The notes below the pieces were generated by a model. That model was not told the DNA's origin. It was given only the letters and a program-made list of their open reading frames with translations, and ran no database searches. Both the position numbers and the translations under genes were made by a program. From Moanibacter sp965226025 (GTDB lineage: Bacteria; Verrucomicrobiota; Verrucomicrobiia; Opitutales; UBA2987), in the NCBI GenBank assembly GCA_965226025.1, contig CBDDCD010000002.1, positions 2,790,001-2,854,000 of the forward strand: DNA of 64,000 nt. The letters are read 5' to 3'. This document shows positions 58,808 through 64,000 of the stretch, in pieces. Position 1 is the stretch's first letter; every line of letters starts with the position of its first letter.

Positions 58808-59167
58808 TCAGCACCATTTCTCCAGGACAAACTCGAAACCCAGGTAGTCGTTTTCCATCCCTTGGTAATCATAGAGCTTCGAAATTGGAAATTGTACAAC
58901 CCGCCACCCATCTGCCATCGCCTCGATAACGGAATCATAGGGCGGTTCCTGGGAAGGCAACGTCGGTTCCCGGGGCTTGGTCGGATCGTAGCGGGTCCAA
59001 CCGGCCACGGGAGAACGAATATTGGTTGATTTCGAATAGAGATACAGCACCTGCTGGCGAGGCTCATTCAGACAGCTCATCAACCCGTCCAGATCTTCAG
59101 CGGTAATAGGCTCAGTAGGGAGTTTTTCCCGCTGGGTTCTGATCCACTGATCGACTGTTTTTTTCAT
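58808..59167 (-). CDS. Small hypothetical protein
   Basis: 119 residues, not recognised as a named family. The N-terminal helix 'KTVDQWIRTQREKLPTEPIT' precedes 'VIEAMADGWRVVQFPISKLY' and 'YDYQGMENDYLGFEFVLEKW', which read like a compact, conserved alpha/beta domain. Its frame, length and codon pattern look genuine. It is isolated between a repeat and an epimerase remnant on the same strand. There is no signal peptide and no membrane segment. Confidence 0.55.
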   Translation of the reverse strand: MKKTVDQWIRTQREKLPTEPITAEDLDGLMSCLNEPRQQVLYLYSKSTNIRSPVAGWTRYDPTKPREPTLPSQEPPYDSVIEAMADGWRVVQFPISKLYDYQGMENDYLGFEFVLEKWC

Positions 59168-59234
59168 TTCAGATGATCAGTGACTCAAACGGGATGATCT
59201 GTATCGGGCAACATTCAATGCACAGGCAGAGATT

Positions 59235-59825
59235 CTACAGGAAATCCCGATTAAAGAGGCACGATAGGGGAGAGGAACCGGCAGGATCAGGGACTTCGAT
59301 GAGATTGAGGGCGATGAGTTGTCGGGAATCTCCACGAAAAAGAATCACAAAAATGGCGCAAATTCGAATCCTTCGATGGAATACCAGCTTTCTCCCATCA
59401 GGGGATATCCATCCTCGTCGGTTCCATTTCAACAGACCTCCTCGATTTCCGAGCAGCGAACGCGGGCTGGGTGGGAATGAGCCGTCGGCGGCGATGCTGG
59501 AAATATTGATCAGTTGCTTGACTCCTTGCTTGGCGCAGGCCTCCAACACGTGCCAAGTGCCTTTGACCATGATATCGGCGAAGTCGGATACTGATCTCTC
59601 GGAACGACCTCGTACTAGGGCGACCGTGTGGACCACAGCACCCTGGCCGCGGCAGGCTTGGACGACAGCTTCGAGGTCGCGAATGTCGCCCTGGAAAAAA
59701 GGGAGGTCGGAATCTAGCGACAAGTAGTCGAAAAGGGTCAGCCGGTAATCATGTCTCAGCTGGGGGATGATAAAGCCGGAAAGGTAACCGGCGGCTCCTG
59801 TTAACAGGACGTTTTCGATAGCCAT
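59235..59825 (-). pseudogene. NAD-dependent epimerase/dehydratase, truncated and degenerate
   Basis: The first 115 residues are a good extended-SDR start: 'VLLTGAAGYLSGFIIPQLRH' (TGxxGxxG), 'FFQGDIRDLEAVVQACRG', 'AVVHTVALVRGRSERSVSDF' and 'KGTWHVLEACAKQGVKQLIN' with 'ISSIAADG'. After about residue 120 the Y-x-x-x-K region is missing and the frame turns into non-homologous sequence with several apparent frame changes. About half the protein, including the catalytic Tyr/Lys, is gone. Confidence 0.6.
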
Positions 59826-59826
59826 A

Positions 59827-59998
59827 CTAGCAGTCTGTCGGACTTTGAGTTTCGATTGCTATGCAAGTAGCCAAGCCCGTCCGACAGACTGCTAGCAAAA
59901 GGAATCTGTCGGATTCAATCTGGTCGCCAATTAGCCCCTTCAACTTCCCATCTCAGGTCCAGCCATGTTGCGAAGCCCAAAGTCCGACAGATTCCTAG
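59827..59998. repeat. Two TCTGTCGGA elements in tandem
   Basis: The first, 59827-59895, has perfect 17-bp ends CTAGCAGTCTGTCGGAC / GTCCGACAGACTGCTAG. The second, about 59899-59998, opens AGGAATCTGTCGGATTC and closes AGTCCGACAGATTCCTAG around a different interior. They fill the gap 59826-60026. Confidence 0.8.
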
Positions 59999-60026
59999 TA
60001 CTTAGGGCTTCGACGGCGTTGTCGGG

Positions 60027-60528
60027 CTATCGTCTTACTCCCTCGCCGAGCGCCCAAGCTGACGCCCGGTCGAGACGCTCCCGCTGATCGCTACTCAGTT
60101 CCCAGTCCACGCCGCCCAGATTCTCTTCCAATTGTTCCGGTGAATCTGGACCCGTCATGGCGGCCGAGACCTGCCGGTGGGACAGGACCCAGGCGATTGC
60201 AACTTGAGCTGCAGTCTTTCCGGCTTCTTCGGCGATCTGATTCACGGTCGCGAGTACGCCTGAAAAATTCGGACCTTCGATGACTTCCTTTGGAACAGGA
60301 CGACCGTCCGTCTGACGACCAAGGAGGAGGCCGACCGCGATCGGACTGTAGGTCATCACACCGAGGCCTTCCGCCTCGGCCAATGCAAGATGTTCGCGCT
60401 CAAGGGAGCGATCCAAGAGGTTGTAGTAGTGCTGAATTCCGAGGAATGGGGTGAGGTTCAGTCGGTCGCTGGTCCAGAGCCCTTTGCAGATCTGCCAGGC
60501 GGCGAAGTTGCAGCAGCCGATGTAGATA
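60027..60528 (-). pseudogene. Aldo/keto reductase, N-terminal half removed by IS copy 3
   Basis: From the IS border at 60528 the minus strand reads 'IYIGCCNFAAWQICKGLW', 'LNLTPFLGIQHYYNLLDRSL', 'LAEAEGLGVMTYSPIAVGLL' and 'TAAQVAIAWVLSHRQVSAAM' to a stop at 60027, the C-terminal half of an aldo/keto reductase barrel (S-N-x-A-A/W-Q and Y-S-P-L motifs, NADP loop near the end). The half with catalytic Asp, Tyr, Lys and His is missing, and it is not found on the other side of the IS. Confidence 0.75.
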
Positions 60529-62345
60529 GAGCCCGTCCCAGTGGTGGAAACAATTGATTTTTAATGAGTTATGGGCAAAAAAAAGGCCGGATAGAGCTGC
60601 AAAAAGCTCGATCCGGCGAAAAAGGGCGCTTATGCTTGCGTTAGTCAAATACAAAGCACGCCCTTCTCATGAAAAATATTGCCGTACAAAGCTTCCTGCG
60701 TCCAGCCCTAACTCCAGTCATTCGATGCAAAGACTACACCGTGTTTCTGGAAACAATGGAGCGGATTGACCGGGTTTTGATCGACTCCTCGCTGGAAAGG
60801 GAGGCGATCGTAAAAGCCTTGGAAGGATGGGATGAAGCGGGAGGGAAGGATCGGGAGCGACGCGCTCTAAGAGCGATAAAAGCGCTGCGGGTGGAGGTGG
60901 TGCGTCATTTACTCGGAGGGATATCCTTTCGTTGTCTGTCGCAGGAGTTGGGACGCAGTGAGCTTCTGGCTAATTTTTGCCGGGTGCGTGAGGTAGACGG
61001 GATCCGGAAAATATCGAAGAGCAGTCTGGAACGGGATTCGAAATTCTTCGACGAAGCGTATCTGAGACAGCTGCATGCAAGGATGACCGAGGTGGTGGGC
61101 AATGCTGAACATTGTGGTGAGGCAGGATTAGAGAAGCCGATCGATACGAGGGAATGCCTGATCGACGCCACTTGCCTGGAAGCGAACATCCACTGGCCCG
61201 TGGACTGGGTCTTGCTCAAGGATGTGGGAGCAACGCTGCTCAAGGCGATCAGTCTGATCGGGCAGGCGGGAATGAAACAGCGCATGCCCCAGGGAGCAAA
61301 GGGATTGGCTCGGGAGATGAACAAACGGTGCCTGGAGATGACGCATGCGCGTCGGCGCCGGGAGGCGGGCAAAGCGCGTAAAGGGATCCTGCGGCGGATG
61401 AAGCTATTGCTCAAGAAGATTGAGGGCCATGCCCTTCGCCACCGTGACTTATTGGAAGCTATGTGGATGCAAAGCGATTACACCGAGAAGAAGGCGAGCC
61501 GAATCATCGAGCGAATGGATGGTATGTTAGAGCAGATACCGCAGGTCATGAAACAGGCGCACGAACGGATCATAGGGGGGCGGCAGGTGAAGAATGAGGA
61601 GAAGATCCTGAGCGCCTACGAACCTGAGATTGACGTCATCGTGCGAGGCAAGGCAGATCGGGAGGTGGAGTTTGGCAACACCCTTTATTTATGCGAGAGC
61701 GCAGAGGGATATCTGTTGGACTGGAAACTGTATGGGGGGCAGGCCCCGAGCGAATTGAAGCAGCTTTGGGAAAGTCTGGAGAGGCAAAAGGGCTTCGCTT
61801 TAGAGGAGAAGATCGAAGCGATCAGTGGGGATCGGGGCTATGCCTCGAAGGCGGCCAGCAAGCGGCTCCAGGCAGAGGGGATTTTTGACGCCCTTACGCC
61901 CCGCAATCCACAAGAGCTCAAGGAGCGGATGGAGGAGCCGCGCTTTGTCCGGTTGCAGCGACGACGAGGGAGCACCGAAGGCCGGATCGGAGTGCTCAAG
62001 AACCGATGGCACGGGGGCAAGATACGCAGCAAAGGCTTTGACAACCGTAACCTTAGCGTGGCCTGGTCGGTTCTGTCCCACAATCTATGGAAAATCGCGC
62101 AGAGACTTGCGCAAGAACATGAGAAAGAGGCAACGCAGGCGGCATAGGGATCCAAGAATCGAGTCAGAGGCGCTTCCTTGGGAGAACTATCGACTCAAAG
62201 CGAGAGGAAGGGTGCTGGAAAGGTGCATAACGGATAAAAGGTAAGCTACCGAGGACGGAAGGCATGTCGTGGTCTACATAACGTGACGAAGATTGATATC
62301 GGTATCAGGCTTCCACCCAAATCCTCTCGGATTTGGGACAGCCTC
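60529..62345 (+). mobile_element. 1817-bp insertion sequence, copy 3, at a rearrangement border
   Basis: Ends and length are identical to the other copies. The flanking hexamers TAGATA (left) and TATCTA (right) do not match, and a different truncated gene lies on each side (aldo/keto reductase on the left, a glycosidase-like gene on the right). This points to recombination between IS copies or an IS-linked deletion. Confidence 0.9.
60669..62147 (+). CDS. DDE transposase (IS4/ISNCY-like), copy 3
   Basis: 492 residues, identical to the proteins at 3514-4992 and 32744-34222, with the Asp, Asp and Glu of the DDE core present ('LIDATCLEA', 'ISGDRGYAS', 'GSTEGRIG'). Downstream of the stop it shares A at 62154 with copy 2 against G in copy 1. 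In the leader it agrees with copy 1 rather than copy 2 (TTGATT), so the three are not a simple chain of duplications, or gene conversion has mixed them. Confidence 0.9.
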   Translation: MKNIAVQSFLRPALTPVIRCKDYTVFLETMERIDRVLIDSSLEREAIVKALEGWDEAGGKDRERRALRAIKALRVEVVRHLLGGISFRCLSQELGRSELLANFCRVREVDGIRKISKSSLERDSKFFDEAYLRQLHARMTEVVGNAEHCGEAGLEKPIDTRECLIDATCLEANIHWPVDWVLLKDVGATLLKAISLIGQAGMKQRMPQGAKGLAREMNKRCLEMTHARRRREAGKARKGILRRMKLLLKKIEGHALRHRDLLEAMWMQSDYTEKKASRIIERMDGMLEQIPQVMKQAHERIIGGRQVKNEEKILSAYEPEIDVIVRGKADREVEFGNTLYLCESAEGYLLDWKLYGGQAPSELKQLWESLERQKGFALEEKIEAISGDRGYASKAASKRLQAEGIFDALTPRNPQELKERMEEPRFVRLQRRRGSTEGRIGVLKNRWHGGKIRSKGFDNRNLSVAWSVLSHNLWKIAQRLAQEHEKEATQAA

Positions 62346-63066
62346 TATCTATGCTGCAATTAAGAGCCATGTGGACTCGGATCGTCTGTCCGAAGCCCCA
62401 ATCGAAATGGTCAGGGCAGCAGCAACCAACTACCGGGCCCAGGGGATAGATGGTCTCTACCTGGCGCAGTGGTTCGGCAACTGGCCCTACGAAGGCTCGT
62501 TCTACGAGAAGCTGCGCGAAGTGTCCGACCCCGAGGTCATGGCGCCGAAGGACAAGTACTATTTTGTGCCGACGGAGACTGGCAGGGAGGGGAAACCGTC
62601 TGTACAGCTTCCGGTGGCGCTGGAAGTAGGTGCGCCCGCTGTGGTGCAATTCACCGTCAGCGACGATTTAGCGCGCTGGGGGGATGTCGGCCGCGTGCAC
62701 GAGGTGCTGTTGCGCGCCCGCATCATGCAGACCACCGAGCTCGACCGGCTGGGCTTTGCGCTCAACGGCGTGGAATTGCCCGAAACCTTATTGCGCAAGG
62801 TCAATCGCATGTACTTGATGAGTGCGCCGCGCTATCGCGTATTCGGCTACTGGTTCGTCTTCAAGCTGGATCGAGATCACTGGCCGATAAGGGGAGAAAA
62901 CCGGTTCGAGGTGACGCTGCACCAGCGGGACGAAGTAGCCCTGCCCGACATAGTTCTGCGCGATGTGGAAATGGAGATCAAGTATTTGAAGGGCAAGAAC
63001 TACCACCGCTCATTCGTCGATCCCGACCTGGGTGCTTTTGAGCACGCGGTGGTTTCCTCGCCGTAG
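62346..63066 (+). pseudogene. C-terminal part of a probable glycoside hydrolase-like protein, cut by IS copy 3
   Basis: The frame begins in IS sequence and becomes gene-specific at 62346. It reads 'AAATNYRAQGIDGLYLAQWF', 'FYEKLREVSDPEVMAPKDKY', 'ALEVGAPAVVQFTVSDDLAR', 'LGFALNGVELPETLL' and 'MEIKYLKGKNYHRSFVDPDL'. This looks like the last barrel strand plus a C-terminal beta-sandwich of a large secreted or cytoplasmic glycoside hydrolase-type protein. The N-terminal catalytic part is missing. The exact family is not recognised. About 240 residues remain. Confidence 0.55.
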
Positions 63067-63225
63067 CTATAGATCAGCCAGCACATCGCGGATACTCTGA
63101 TCGAGAATGGCGATGATCTCGTCGGCGTGGTCATCCGTGATGATCAACGGCGGGCCGATGGCAAGCCAGTGGTCGTCGTACCGGGTCAACATGCTAATGG
63201 CGGCCTGTGCGTCCCGAATACTCAT
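63067..63225 (-). pseudogene. Class III aminotransferase C-terminal stub
   Basis: The minus strand reads 'MSIRDAQAAISMLTRYDD', 'HWLAIGPPLIITDDHADEII' and 'AILDQSIRDVLADL' to a TAG at 63067-63069. This is the characteristic tail of class III (omega) aminotransferases (I-x-P-P-L-x-I/T-x-x-x-x-D-E). Upstream sequence is replaced by the transposase gene at 63222. Only about 52 residues remain; the PLP Lys is lost. Confidence 0.6.
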
Positions 63226-64000
63226 GCCGCCCTTGGAAGGTAATAATGATGGAGTCCCTCAACGACTGGGAATTCGACGACCTGACCCGGCTCGGCTGAC
63301 AGTACGGGACGCCCGTCCGGCGCATCCTGGTCTAAAGACCGGTGCGTTCGCCAAGGATGATAGTAGTCCAAGTACGACGAAAGCAGTCGCTTCAGGTGCC
63401 GAGAGTTGAGGATGATAACGTGATCTAGGAGCTCTCGGCGAAGGCTACCGATCACTCGTTCAACATAAGCGTTTTGGCAAGGCGAGCCTGTCGCCGTGAC
63501 GACCTCGTCGATACCGAGAGACTCAATCCTTCGCCGAACCTTGTCACCATAAACGCCATCGCCATCTCGTAACAGATAACGCGGAGCGGTATCGAAAGGA
63601 AACGCTTCAACGAGCTGCTGGGCCGTCCATTGGCCCGCCGGATGTTCTGTCACGTTGAATTGGATAATTCGCCGTCGATCATGTGCCAGCACGAGGAAAA
63701 CGAACAGCACCTTAAATGTAGCTGTCGGCACGATAAAGAAGTCGATAGCGACGAGCTCCCTCATGTGCATATCGAGAAATGTCCGCCAAATAGCAGAGGG
63801 CAATCCCTCCCCACGCGGTTTCTACTTCTCCACCGTTGATTTCGCGACTTCGATCCCGAGCTTGTGAAGCTCCGCGACGATCCTCGGTGAGCTCCAGGCG
63901 GGATTCGCTTGCCACATCCGCCTGATGAGATTTCGTAACTCCGGCGCGATCTTCGGCCGACCTTGTCGGCCGGCTTGACTCAGCGCTCGCCAGTACTCGC
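63222..64000 (-). pseudogene. Integrase-core (rve) transposase with in-frame TAG, running off the window
   Basis: The C-terminal part is a DDE integrase core: 'MHMRELVAIDFFIVPTATFK' (first Asp), 'PRYLLRDGDGVYGDKVRRRI' (second Asp), 'GSPCQNAYVERVIGSLRREL' (Glu) and a final 'VVEFPVVEGLHHYYLPRAA'. Upstream the same frame continues: 'PELRNLIRRMWQANPAWSSP' and 'IVAELHKLGIEVAKSTVEK'. A TAG at 63822-63824 interrupts it, replacing what is usually Tyr in 'STV-KY'. The N-terminus lies beyond the window. It resembles IS481/IS3-group transposases. Confidence 0.75.

Noticed and set aside
1..64000. tRNA, rRNA and CRISPR loci
   Set aside because: No cloverleaf with TTCGANTC-type arms, no rRNA-like stretch and no repeat-spacer arrays were recognised by eye; this is not a substitute for tRNAscan or a CRISPR finder.

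Overview
The window looks like accessory chromosome of an uncultivated diderm bacterium. An OmpH/Skp-type periplasmic chaperone gene implies an outer membrane. The gene content is mostly small catabolic enzymes: phytanoyl-CoA-type dioxygenases, enolase-superfamily dehydratases, xylose-isomerase-like TIM barrels, sialidase-like propellers, a GH172/DUF2961 protein, a Gfo/Idh/MocA oxidoreductase, creatininase and cysteine hydrolase. The intergenic repeats are of 'GCGTCCGGAGGCCACG' and 'CCACGGAGGCCACGGAG' type. Together these suggest Verrucomicrobiota or a metabolically similar candidate phylum (Poribacteria/Latescibacterota-like). That placement is inference; no rRNA or other marker gene is present. 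No tRNA or CRISPR array was seen.

Layout. 1-3.4 kb: broken ISAs1 transposase, a composite palindromic element, an OmpH-like gene and an amidohydrolase whose 3' end is cut by an IS. 3.4-10.6 kb: first copy of a 1817-bp IS, a RelB/YafQ toxin-antitoxin pair, a TIGR03032 pseudogene, an IS1634-family element, a second composite element and a MazEF pair. 10.8-20.1 kb: a minus-strand catabolic block (two tandem enolase-superfamily paralogues, M20 peptidase, sialidase-like protein, creatininase, DapA-like aldolase, C45 acyltransferase-like hydrolase), nearly every gene separated by a large inverted repeat. 20.9-24.3 kb: a plus-strand run of BrnTA, SDR, VOC and AAC(3)-like genes in which the SDR and VOC genes sit in integron gene cassettes bounded by attC sites, with no integrase visible. 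24.5-32.5 kb: SGNH hydrolase, sialidase, YbaK, P-loop kinase, TIM barrel, MBL-fold, deformylase-like and alcohol dehydrogenase genes. 32.6-34.4 kb: second IS copy with a perfect 6-bp target duplication. 34.6-40.3 kb: more catabolic genes. 40.5-43 kb: decaying genes. 43.4-48 kb: cupin, dioxygenase and a convergent pair of TIM-barrel paralogues. 48.3-49.9 kb: a three-gene nitrile hydratase / thiocyanate hydrolase-like cluster. 50.5-53.9 kb: a 1133-residue SIR2-STAND-TPR protein, probably anti-phage. 53.9-60.5 kb: a frameshifted glycosidase-like gene, Gfo/Idh oxidoreductase, dioxygenase and truncated genes. 60.5-64 kb: third IS copy with a different broken gene on each side, then a transposase with an internal stop running off the window.

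The most unusual property is the intergenic DNA. At least eight families of inverted-repeat elements, plus several unique near-perfect palindromes of about 30-46 bp with little or no loop, fill almost every gap. One element family lies exactly at the junction of two halves of a nitrile hydratase beta subunit. Together with four toxin-antitoxin or antitoxin loci, six IS copies and about fifteen gene remnants, this describes a plastic region turning over catabolic genes.
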